From Geminicoccaceae bacterium (lineage in GTDB: Bacteria; Pseudomonadota; Alphaproteobacteria; Geminicoccales; Geminicoccaceae), in contig JAPJRA010000247.1 of the NCBI GenBank assembly GCA_030824835.1, positions 1 to 6,187 of the forward strand: a stretch of 6,187 bases of DNA, read 5' to 3'. Position 1 is the stretch's first letter, and the number at the start of each line of letters is the position of its first letter. Of the stretch, positions 1-5,762 are shown piece by piece. The notes beneath the pieces were generated by a model that made no database searches, was not told the DNA's origin, and saw only the letters and a list, made by a program, of their open reading frames with translations. Position numbers and translations under genes: made by a program.

Positions 1-499
1 GGTCGACGAACGGGATGTCCTCGGCCTCGGCGACCTTGCCGACGGAGACGAAGGGCAGCCCGCGCTCCCGCAGGCGTGCGATGTCCGGATCGACGGCGGC
101 GGGCTCGACCAGGATGGCGCCATCGATTCCCAGGGCGTCCAGCGAGCGCTGCCCGTGCTCGGCGGGCGGCACCAGGATGAGCGCCAGGCCGTTCGACAGC
201 GCGGCACCCGCCGCGACCGCGGCTATCTCCATCAGGAAGCCCAGGCGCGACGGGCCGGCAGCGACGGCGAACGGCATCGACGACAATAGGGCGATCATGC
301 CCGACCGGCCGGTGCGCAGCCGCTGGGCGGTCGGGTTCGGCCGGTAGCCGAGCTCCAGCGCCACGGCCTGGATCCGCTCGCGCGTCGTCGGATCGACCTG
401 ACGGCGACCGTTGAACGCCTGCGAGACGGTGGCCGGCGACACGCCGGCCGCTCGCGCCACGTCGGCGATCGTCGCCCGCTTAGCGTGCTGCGGCTCCAT
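1..499 (-). CDS. LacI-family transcriptional regulator (C-terminus beyond window)
   Basis: This is a DNA-binding repressor of the LacI/GalR family; the first 166 residues are visible and the rest lies off the left edge. An N-terminal helix-turn-helix spans about residues 10-30 (TIADVARAAGVSPATVSQAF), followed by the conserved DPTTRERI segment, the ELGYRPNP motif (49-56) and a hinge helix (about 55-64, NPTAQRLRTG). The periplasmic-binding-protein-like effector domain begins at about residue 67 (GMIALL) and continues through LILVPP, DGAILVEP and LPFVSVGK, all typical of the family. The ATG at 497-499 is chosen because AAGGAG sits 6 nt upstream and the HTH follows at the usual distance. The gene diverges from the permease operon, and two palindromes of LacI-operator type lie between them, so it probably represses that operon and perhaps itself. 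The effector, perhaps the imported compound or its product, cannot be read from the sequence. Gln27 stands where most family members have Arg (VSR). Confidence 0.95.
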   Translation of the reverse strand, partial: MEPQHAKRATIADVARAAGVSPATVSQAFNGRRQVDPTTRERIQAVALELGYRPNPTAQRLRTGRSGMIALLSSMPFAVAAGPSRLGFLMEIAAVAAGAALSNGLALILVPPAEHGQRSLDALGIDGAILVEPAAVDPDIARLRERGLPFVSVGKVAEAEDIPFVD

Positions 500-505
500 G
501 CGATG

Positions 506-511
506 CTCCTT
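506..511 (-). promoter_or_regulatory. Ribosome binding site of the LacI-type regulator
   Basis: AAGGAG on the minus strand lies 6 nt before the ATG at 497-499. It fixes the start of the regulator gene. Confidence 0.8.
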
Positions 512-533
512 CTGAGCCGACAGCATAGGGCGA

Positions 534-548
534 CACAAATCGATTTGC
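534..548. promoter_or_regulatory. Putative LacI-type operator O1
   Basis: CACAAATCGATTTGC contains the perfect 12-bp palindrome CAAATCGATTTG (536-547), centred on CG. The core AATCGATT fits the AAnCGnTT core common to LacI-family operators, and the outer CAAA/TTTG resembles the PurR-type GCAAACGTTTGC with two extra central bases. The same 15-mer recurs at 576-590. It lies between the regulator start and the permease operon, about 35 bp upstream of the regulator ATG, so binding could affect both genes. That the neighbouring regulator binds here is inference. Confidence 0.8.
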
Positions 549-573
549 ATCAGCTTTGATTTGTGTGTATGTC
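545..573 (+). promoter_or_regulatory. Candidate sigma70-type promoter of the permease operon
   Basis: TTGCAT (545-550), a 17-bp spacer and TATGTC (568-573) form a weak -35/-10 pair (4/6 and 3/6 matches to the E. coli consensus). The -35 box overlaps the right half of O1, and the -10 box ends just before O2, so a repressor on either palindrome would block it. The position fits well but the boxes are poor and no start site is known. Confidence 0.3.
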
Positions 574-575
574 CG

Positions 576-590
576 CACAAATCGATTTGC
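576..590. promoter_or_regulatory. Putative LacI-type operator O2
   Basis: This is an exact second copy of CACAAATCGATTTGC, with the palindrome CAAATCGATTTG at 578-589. Its centre is 42 bp from that of O1, about four helical turns, so two bound dimers would sit on the same face of the DNA. It lies about 64 bp upstream of the permease ATG, where it could cover the start of transcription. Confidence 0.8.
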
Positions 591-640
591 GAAACAAAAC
601 TCGGGCCGGCAACCACCAGCGCAGGGCGGGCCTGCGCTCC

Positions 641-645
641 AGGAG
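641..645 (+). promoter_or_regulatory. Ribosome binding site of the permease
   Basis: AGGAG lies 8 nt before the ATG at 654-656. It decides the start: the nearby ATG at 650 runs into a stop after 11 codons, and the open frame further upstream crosses operator O2. Confidence 0.75.
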
Positions 646-653
646 AAGGATGG

Positions 654-1995
654 ATGACCGTGCGGACGACCCTCGACGACGTTGACGACATGCTGCCCTG
701 GCGCAGCCTGATCCTGTTCGGGCTGCAGCATGTGCTGGTGATGGCGGCCTCGCCGATCACCGCCGTGTTCCTGCTCGGCAAGGCGCTGAGCCTGTCGCCC
801 GAGATCACGGTGGGGCTGATGAGCGCCACCTTCCTCGCCTGCGGGCTGGGCACCCTGCTGCAGTCCTACGGCCCGTGGAAGCTGGGCGCGCGGCTGCCGT
901 TCATCATGGTGCCCGGCGGGGCGCCGGTGGTGATCTTCCTGACCATCGCCCAGGCCACCGACCTGCCGACGGCCTGTGGCGCGGTGATCCTGACCGGCCT
1001 GTTCTACTTCCTCGTCCTGCCGGTGTTCACCCGGGCCTTGCGCTTCTTCCCGCCGATCGTGATCGGCACCATGCTGCTGCTGGTGGCGGTCAATCTCGTG
1101 CGCATCTACGGCGTCGTCATCAGCGGCAAGCCCGGCACACCGGAGTTCGGTAACCTCGTCAATGTCCGGTCTGGCATTGGCCACCATCACCGCCACCGTG
1201 CTCTGCGCGCGGATCTTCACCGGCCTGCTGCAGCGGCTGGCGGTCCTGCTGGGCCTGCTCGCCGGCGCCGTCCTCGCGCTGGGACTGGGGGTCATGCACT
1301 TCGATACCGTGCTGGCGGGCCCGCTGGTCGCCGTGCCCACGCCGTTTCCCTTCGGCTGGCCCAAGTTCGACCTGCTGGCGAGCCTGCCGCTGATCATCTT
1401 CAGCGTCATCTCGATGGCCGAGGCCACCGGCCAGACCATCGCCACCGCCGAGATCGTCGGCCGCCGCGGCGAGCCCTACGGCATCGTGCCCCGGACCATC
1501 CGCGGCGACGCCCTGGCCTCGATCGTCGGTGGCTGCTTCGGCACCTCGCTGATCATCACCAGCGGAGAGAATATCGGCATCGTCCGCGCCACCGGCGTCC
1601 GCTCGCGCTTCGTCACCGCCACGGCCGGCGTCATCCTGATCGCGATCGCCCTACTGGCCCCGCTCGGGCGGCTCGCCAACGCCATCCCGGCGGCCGTCGT
1701 CGGCGGCACCGCGATCATCGTGTTTGCGATCATCGGCGTCATGGGCATCGACATGCTGCGCAAGGTCGACCTGCGCGAGCACGGCAACACCTTCACGCTG
1801 GCCTCGGCCCTGGCCATGGGCCTGCTGCCGATCCTGGTGCCGGGCGTCTATAGCGGCTTTCCCTCCGACCTGCAGATCGTCCTCGGCAATGGTCTTGCCA
1901 TGGGCACCATCACGGCCGTCGTCGTGAACTTCCTGTTCCAGCATGTCGGCCGGCGGGCCGGCGCGCCGGACACCGGTGCGGAGGTGGCGCGATGA
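654..1995 (+). pseudogene. NCS2-family nucleobase permease with a frameshift near 1166
   Basis: This encodes an inner-membrane nucleobase:cation symporter of the NCS2/NAT family (xanthine, uric acid and uracil permeases). Two reading frames carry it. Residues 1-171 come from 654-1166, and the rest from 1168 on in the next frame. Dropping one C from TCC (1165-1167) joins NLVNV to GLALATIT, as expected in the family, and gives 446 residues, a normal length. Family marks are Gln25-His26 in TM1 (FGLQHVLVM), MVPGGAP (85-91), ISMAEATGQT with Glu256 at the substrate-binding Glu position, and ENIG (305-308) followed by ATGVRSR, the NAT signature region. About 12-14 hydrophobic segments are visible. 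Both halves keep family-like sequence, so the lesion is recent, a sequencing error, or recoded; no classic programmed +1 site is evident. As written, the first frame would run to a nonsense end at 1853. The substrate is unresolved: the first motif resembles xanthine/urate permeases, the ENIG motif uracil permeases. The gene overlaps the amidohydrolase by ATGA. Confidence 0.85.
1980..1984 (+). promoter_or_regulatory. Ribosome binding site of the amidohydrolase
   Basis: GGAGG inside the last codons of the permease, 7 nt before the ATG at 1992-1994. It supports translation coupled to, but also independent of, the permease, which matters if the permease frame is really broken. Confidence 0.75.
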
Positions 1996-3380
1996 GCCCG
2001 ACCCACCGCTTCGGGCACGAGGAGCTGCTCTTCGTGCCGGCCGAGTTGCTGCTGCCGGACGGCATCGCCACGGGCATGGCGGTGCGGATCGCGGGAGGCC
2101 GCTTCACCGAGATCGACGACGCCACTGCCCTGATCCGCCGCCATCCGGGCCTCGACCCGGTGCGGCTGCCGGACCGGCTCCTGATGCCGGGCTTCATAGA
2201 CAGCCACCATCATCTGACCCAGTCCCTCGGCAAGTCCCTGGTGTTCGGCGAGCCGTCGGAGATCTTCAAGCGGATCTGGGTGCCGCTGGAGGCGAGCCTC
2301 GATGCCGAGCTGGTCCATCTCTCGGCCAAGCTCGCGGCGCTCGAGGCCCTGCGCGGCGGGTTCACGACCGTCGTCGATGCCGGCACCCGTGCCACCGCCG
2401 ACGTCGACGCCATCGCCCGGGCGGCAACGGAGACCGGCCTGCGCTGCGTGCTGGGGCTGATCTGCAACGATCTCGGCGGCAGCGGCCGGATCGACGACGG
2501 GTCGACGATCCGCCGGGCGGCCGAACGGCATCTGGCGCGCTGGCAGGGCGATCCGCTGGTCAGCCCCTCGCTCGCCATCTCGATCCCGGAGGCCGCGAGC
2601 GAGGCGATGCTGCGGGACATCTCGTGCCTCGCCCGAGAGGCCGGGGCGCTGTTCCAGACCCACGTCAACGAGCATCTGGCGGCGGTCGAGCGGTCGCTCG
2701 TCGCCTGTGGCCGGCGACCGCTCCAGCAGCTCCATCAGGTGGGTGCCCTGGGCCGGCAGACGCTGATCGCGCATGCGACGCTGGTCACGCCCATGGAGCT
2801 CAACCTGCTGCGCGAGACCGGCACAGCCGTGGCCTACAATCCCGTCGCCAGCAGCTGGAAGGGCAACGCGGTGGCGCCGGCGCTGCAGATGGCGGCGCTC
2901 GGCATCCGGGTCGGGCTCGGCACGGACGGGACGCGCAGCGACGGCTTCCGACTGATGGATGCCGGCGAGACGGCCCAGCGTCTCGCGTTCGGTCTCGCCA
3001 CCGGCGATTCCTCCTGCGGCGGCGGCGGACTGTGGCTCGACCAGGCGACGCGCGGCGCTGCCGCGGCGGTGGGCCTCGGCGGCCGGACCGGGGAGATCGC
3101 CGTCGGCCAGGCCGCGGACTTTCTGCTTGTCGATCTCGACCGGCCGGAGATGACGCCGTCCTGGGATCGGCTATGGGAGCTGGTGCGCTACGGCAACCGC
3201 GACCAGATCGAGGCCGTGTTCACCGCCGGGCGCCTGCGGCTCTGGCAGGGCTGGCCGGTGGATTGGGACGGCCGCGCCCTGTTGCGCGAGGTGCGGGAGC
3301 GGGCGGGTGCCGCCGTGGCGAAGGCGTCGCTACAGCGCGTGCATCCGGTGGCGGCGATGCCTGGCCGGGCACGGTCATGA
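1992..3380 (+). CDS. Metal-dependent amidohydrolase/deaminase, guanine deaminase-chlorohydrolase superfamily (COG0402-like)
   Basis: This is a 462-residue cytoplasmic TIM-barrel enzyme expected to hydrolyse a C-N bond (deamination or dechlorination) on a heterocyclic ring, using one divalent metal. The full active-site set is present: HxH at His72/His74 in PGFIDSHHHL, His224 and Glu227 in QTHVNEH (the HxxE typical of COG0402-type deaminases), His261 in LIAHAT, and Asp312 in GLGTDG. The N-terminal 60 residues and about 365-415 (GEIAVGQAADFLLVDLD) form the usual small beta domain. Length is normal for the family. After the barrel strand at about 280 the sequence reads NPVASSWKGN rather than the common CPxSN, and GTDGTRSDGF replaces the usual GTDGxxSN, so the substrate pocket probably differs from guanine, cytosine or triazine enzymes. 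The start is set by GGAGG 7 nt upstream. It overlaps the permease (ATGA) and the TSUP gene (ATGA), so it very likely acts on what the permease brings in. The exact substrate is unknown. Confidence 0.93.
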   Translation: MSPTHRFGHEELLFVPAELLLPDGIATGMAVRIAGGRFTEIDDATALIRRHPGLDPVRLPDRLLMPGFIDSHHHLTQSLGKSLVFGEPSEIFKRIWVPLEASLDAELVHLSAKLAALEALRGGFTTVVDAGTRATADVDAIARAATETGLRCVLGLICNDLGGSGRIDDGSTIRRAAERHLARWQGDPLVSPSLAISIPEAASEAMLRDISCLAREAGALFQTHVNEHLAAVERSLVACGRRPLQQLHQVGALGRQTLIAHATLVTPMELNLLRETGTAVAYNPVASSWKGNAVAPALQMAALGIRVGLGTDGTRSDGFRLMDAGETAQRLAFGLATGDSSCGGGGLWLDQATRGAAAAVGLGGRTGEIAVGQAADFLLVDLDRPEMTPSWDRLWELVRYGNRDQIEAVFTAGRLRLWQGWPVDWDGRALLREVRERAGAAVAKASLQRVHPVAAMPGRARS

Positions 3381-4087
3381 GCCCGATGCTGCTGCTCGGA
3401 CTGGCGGGCACGGCCGGTGTCGCGGCCTTCATCCAGGGCGCCGTCGGCATCGGCTTCGCGCTGGTCGTGGCGCCGGTGATGGGCCTCGTGCGGCCCGACC
3501 TGCTGCCCGTGGCGCTACTGATCCTGATGCTGCCGCTCAACCTGCACGTGGCCTGGCGGGAGCGGGCGGCGCTCGACCTGACGGGGGCCGGCTGGATCAC
3601 CGCCGGCCGCGTCGCCGGCGGCGTGCTGGGCGTCGGCGTGCTGGCGCTTCTCAGCGCCGATAGCCTGAGCCTGCTGATCGGCGGCGCCACCATCCTCGCC
3701 GCCCTGGCGGCGTTGCTCGCCCCGAGCTTCAGCCCGCGGCCACGGGCCTGCGTCGCGGCCGGCGTGGTCACCGGCATCACCGAGACCGCGACCGGGGTGG
3801 GCGGGCCGCCGCTGGCGCTGCTCTACCAGCACCGCCCGCCGGCCACGCTGCGCGCCACCATCGCCTTCTGCTTCCTCGTCGGCGAGCTGGTGTCGCTGGC
3901 CCTGCTCAGCGTCTCCGGGCGGCTGGGGATGGACGCGGTCCAGTCGGCCGCCATCCTGCTGCCGGCGGTGCTCATCGGCAGCAGCGCCAGCCGGCTCGTC
4001 CACGGCCGCATCGGCCAGCGTCAGCTGCGCACCGGCGTCCTGCTGTTCTCGCTGGTGTCCGGCGTGGTGCTGATCGTGCTTCGCTGA
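3377..4087 (+). CDS. TSUP-family (TauE/SafE-like) membrane transporter
   Basis: This is a 236-residue polytopic inner-membrane protein of the TSUP family, whose members move sulfite, sulfoacetate, taurine-derived and other small organic anions. Two internally repeated halves are visible, each with a Gly-rich signature: IQGAVGIGFALVVAPVMGL (19-37) and GITETATGVGGPPLALLYQ (133-151). About seven or eight hydrophobic segments lie at roughly 4-36, 42-60, 72-92, 98-115, 124-149, 160-179, 189-206 and 217-235. The length is near the family norm of 240-260. The ATG at 3377 overlaps the amidohydrolase stop as ATGA. No good Shine-Dalgarno sequence precedes it, so translation probably depends on ribosomes finishing the upstream gene; Met4 is an alternative start. 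As the last gene of a permease-deaminase operon it may export an acidic product or help take up an anion. Direction and substrate are inference. Confidence 0.9.
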   Translation: MSPMLLLGLAGTAGVAAFIQGAVGIGFALVVAPVMGLVRPDLLPVALLILMLPLNLHVAWRERAALDLTGAGWITAGRVAGGVLGVGVLALLSADSLSLLIGGATILAALAALLAPSFSPRPRACVAAGVVTGITETATGVGGPPLALLYQHRPPATLRATIAFCFLVGELVSLALLSVSGRLGMDAVQSAAILLPAVLIGSSASRLVHGRIGQRQLRTGVLLFSLVSGVVLIVLR

Positions 4088-4100
4088 TCAGACCCCGCCG

Positions 4101-4442
4101 TCATGGACGCTCGGGCGGCGCCGGCCTCGCGCGCCGGGTTGCCGCCTGTGCCTCGAGAAAGCGGACCAGGCGCTGCAGGTCGGGATCGACGATCGGATCG
4201 GTGAGCTGCAGCTCGCGGCGGCGGTCGCCCTGCTCGACGGTGATGGTGTAGTGGCGCAGGTCCGCGCCAGTCGGCGCCGGTGGTGTGGCAGCCGGCCGCT
4301 CGAACACTCTGGCAGCAGCGACCAGCGCCTCGAGCTCGTGCGCATCCGGCTGGGCAAGGCTGGCCTCGTCGATGACGACGGGCTTGGCCAGGCCCGGAAA
4401 GAAGCCCAGCCCGGTCGATGGCATCGCGAAGGTCACCCGCAT
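4101..4442 (-). CDS. Emfourin-like (protealysin inhibitor) small protein
   Basis: This 113-residue soluble protein resembles emfourin, the slow tight-binding protein inhibitor of protealysin-like M4 peptidases. The sequence shows an N-terminal beta-rich part with GFFPGLAKPVVID (13-25), a helix AHELEALVAAARVFE (34-48), a Pro/Ala linker (49-60), the strand pair LRHYTITVEQGDRRRELQL (62-80), and a C-terminal helix DPDLQRLVRFLEAQ (86-99), ending in an Arg/Pro-rich tail. The order helix, YTITVE strand, terminal helix and the total size match the family. The ATG at 4440-4442 is preceded by AGAGGGG with an 8-nt gap, the same heptamer used by the peptidase; the in-frame ATG at 4460 would lie upstream of that site. 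The gene follows the peptidase on the same strand after a 104-bp gap from stop to start, so co-transcription is likely. No signal peptide is seen, so it should act in the cytoplasm, guarding against premature protease activity. Its assignment rests on remembered family features and on context. Confidence 0.8.
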   Translation of the reverse strand: MRVTFAMPSTGLGFFPGLAKPVVIDEASLAQPDAHELEALVAAARVFERPAATPPAPTGADLRHYTITVEQGDRRRELQLTDPIVDPDLQRLVRFLEAQAATRRARPAPPERP

Positions 4443-4450
4443 CGGTTCCG

Positions 4451-4457
4451 CCCCTCT
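4451..4457 (-). promoter_or_regulatory. Ribosome binding site of the emfourin-like gene
   Basis: AGAGGGG on the minus strand, 8 nt before the ATG at 4442. It is identical to the heptamer before the peptidase gene and selects this start over the in-frame ATG 18 nt upstream. Confidence 0.55.
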
Positions 4458-4503
4458 CATCGTCGATGTGAGACCGCCGGCGGCAAAGAGAACGACGATA
4501 GCC

Positions 4504-4519
4504 CCCGCGAGCCTGCGGG
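4504..4519 (-). other. Small hairpin between peptidase and inhibitor genes
   Basis: CCCGC (4504-4508) and GCGGG (4515-4519) can pair around a 6-nt loop in the 97-bp gap between the two genes. No U-run follows on the minus strand, so it is not a clear terminator. It could tune the ratio of the two products by RNA processing or stability, or may be chance in GC-rich DNA. Confidence 0.25.
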
Positions 4520-4546
4520 ATACGCCGCCGGGGTCGCCGCGGCCGC

Positions 4547-5623
4547 TCAACTCACCTTCACGACGCCTACCTGCGCCCATGCGTCCGCCACTGCCTGCTG
4601 CTCGACGCCGCCGGCGCCGTGGAGCCGGCTCGCCACATCGATGGTCAGGTGCGCGAACTCCTCGAAGCTCGGCTCCGTCGTGAGCCGGCTGTCGCGCAGC
4701 GTCTCGTACCAGATCCGGCCCAGCTTCTCCCACGTATAGCCGCCGATCGCCACGGCGGCCAAATGGAAGGCGCGGTTCGGGATGCCCGAATTGATGTGCA
4801 CGCCGCCATTGTCCTGCCAGGTGGTGACGAAATCGTCCATGTGCCCCGGCTGCGGGTCCTTGCCGAGTACCGGGTCGTCGTAGGCGGTGCCGGGCTGGCT
4901 CATCGAGCGCAGGGCGACGCCGTTGACGCCTGTGGCCAGGAGGCCGGCGCCGACCAGCCAGTCCGCCTCGGACGCGGTCTGGTTCAGCACGCGCTGCTTG
5001 ATCATCACGCCGAACGCGTCCGAGAGATGCTCGTTCAGGGCGCCGGGCTGGAACATGTAGACGAGACCCGCCTCGTCCTCGGTGACGCCGTGGGCCAGCT
5101 CGTGGCCAATCACATCGAGGGCGATGGTGAATCGGTTGAAGAGCTGCCCGTCGCCGTCGCCGAAGACCATCTGCCGGCCGTTCCAGAACGCATTGTTGTA
5201 GTTCTGGCCGTAATGGACCGTGGCATTGAGCGGCATGCCCTCATCGTCGATCGAGTTGCGGCCGAACAGGTCCTGGTAGAAATCCCAGGTGTGCCCGAGG
5301 CCGTCATAGGCCTCGTCGACCGCGGCGTCGCCGGTGGCCGCGGCACCTTCGGCGCGCACCTGGCTGCCGGGCAGGGTCTCGGCGTTGCTCGCCGTGAAGA
5401 TCGTGCGCTGCTTGGCGGCGGTGAGGCCCAGGACCCGCCGTCGCCGCTGCGCCATCGGGATCTGGGCGGCGAGGCTAGCCCGCAGCGCGCGAAAGGTCTG
5501 GTCGCTGGCCAGCGTGGCGGTGGCGGCGGCGCGCTGCGACGGGGACCCGTTCCGGGCAATGGCACCCAAGAGGTAGGGTGGCAGGATGCAGAAGATCGAA
5601 TGCCGATGCGGTAGCGTGCACAT
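4547..5623 (-). CDS. Protealysin-like M4 (thermolysin family) metallopeptidase
   Basis: This is a 358-residue zinc endopeptidase precursor. The zinc site is HELAH (His174, Glu175, His178) with Glu198 as third ligand in GALNEHLSD; His276 in DNGGVHINSGIPN matches the transition-state His of thermolysin, and NNAFWNG (143-149) is the conserved substrate-binding segment. The N-terminus is a short propeptide of about 60-75 residues with IFCILPPYLL (10-19), the PPY/PPL box of protealysin-type precursors. There is no long FTP/PepSY propeptide and no signal peptide, unlike secreted thermolysins. Self-cleavage is expected before the RTIFTASNAETLPG stretch (73-86). The ATG at 5621-5623 is chosen because the propeptide begins there as in homologues and AGAGGGG lies 7 nt upstream; a longer in-frame start at 5701 adds an Arg-rich stretch without family character. 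All catalytic residues are intact. It is followed by an emfourin-like inhibitor gene on the same strand. Protealysin-like enzymes are often retained in the cell and linked to host or surface interactions, which here is only a possibility. Confidence 0.95.
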   Translation of the reverse strand: MCTLPHRHSIFCILPPYLLGAIARNGSPSQRAAATATLASDQTFRALRASLAAQIPMAQRRRRVLGLTAAKQRTIFTASNAETLPGSQVRAEGAAATGDAAVDEAYDGLGHTWDFYQDLFGRNSIDDEGMPLNATVHYGQNYNNAFWNGRQMVFGDGDGQLFNRFTIALDVIGHELAHGVTEDEAGLVYMFQPGALNEHLSDAFGVMIKQRVLNQTASEADWLVGAGLLATGVNGVALRSMSQPGTAYDDPVLGKDPQPGHMDDFVTTWQDNGGVHINSGIPNRAFHLAAVAIGGYTWEKLGRIWYETLRDSRLTTEPSFEEFAHLTIDVASRLHGAGGVEQQAVADAWAQVGVVKVS

Positions 5624-5630
5624 GCGTCTT

Positions 5631-5637
5631 CCCCTCT
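5631..5637 (-). promoter_or_regulatory. Ribosome binding site of the M4 peptidase
   Basis: AGAGGGG on the minus strand, 7 nt before the ATG at 5623. It favours this start over the longer open frame upstream. Confidence 0.55.
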
Positions 5638-5711
5638 GTTTGGCCCTTGGGCCCGACAGAGTACCCGATCCGGGCACGGCCAGGAGTGATTTTCGACACA
5701 AACTCGATGGG

Positions 5712-5754
5712 CTGGCCGCGGGCCAGGGAAGCTCGACGGTCGGGCGCCTCGACC
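5712..5754 (-). terminator. Two hairpins after the cytochrome b561 gene, possible weak terminator
   Basis: Within the 139-bp gap between the b561 stop and the peptidase start lie GGTCG/CGACC (5738-5742 with 5750-5754, 7-nt loop) and the stronger CTGGCC/GGCCAG (5712-5717 with 5721-5726, 3-nt loop). They come directly after the b561 stop in the direction of transcription. No real U-tract follows, only a GTTTGTG stretch a few bases on, so intrinsic termination is uncertain. No convincing promoter boxes for the peptidase could be picked out in the remaining 90 bp. Confidence 0.3.
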
Positions 5755-5762
5755 GCGCACCC

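Noticed and set aside
561..653. Longer N-terminal start of the permease at a TTG (561)
   Set aside because: It would translate through operator O2 and lacks a ribosome binding site; the ATG at 654 has AGGAG at the right distance and gives a family-like N-terminus.
1164..1170. Programmed +1 frameshift signal at GTC CGG T
   Set aside because: There is no stop codon in the shift site, no upstream Shine-Dalgarno stimulator as in prfB, and CGG is not expected to be rare at this GC content; error or mutation is simpler.
480..1445. Long minus-strand open frame over the permease N-terminal half
   Set aside because: Gln/His/Arg-rich shadow with no domain, opposite a clear membrane protein, and it overlaps the regulator and the operators.
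1162..1995. Separate second gene starting at ATG 1162
   Set aside because: It has no ribosome binding site and begins in the middle of a conserved NCS2 domain; it is the second half of the frameshifted permease.
1943..3380. Long open frame on the plus strand running from 1943 into the TSUP gene
   Set aside because: Before 3377 it is an Arg/Pro/Ala-rich shadow of the amidohydrolase in another frame; only the part from 3377 has transporter character, and the ATGA overlap fits the real start.
4443..4733. N-terminal extension of the emfourin-like protein to 4733
   Set aside because: The added stretch overlaps the protease C-terminus in another frame, is Arg/Gly/Ala-rich and low-complexity, and the family begins at MRVTF with a ribosome binding site just upstream.
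4619..5614. 331-codon open frame opposite the M4 peptidase
   Set aside because: It is antisense to an intact peptidase with all catalytic motifs and has no recognisable domain; long antisense frames are common at this GC content.
5642..5653. GGCCC-TT-GGGCC inverted repeat upstream of the peptidase
   Set aside because: A 2-nt loop is too short for a stable RNA hairpin and such short GC palindromes are expected by chance here.
5624..5701. Longer start of the M4 peptidase at 5701
   Set aside because: The extra 26 residues look like translated leader sequence and bypass the AGAGGGG site; protealysin-like precursors begin close to the PPY box.
5694..5710. Possible third operator near the peptidase (CGACACAAACTCGATGG)
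   Set aside because: It resembles the left part of O1 but has an inserted base and lacks the right half; probably chance.
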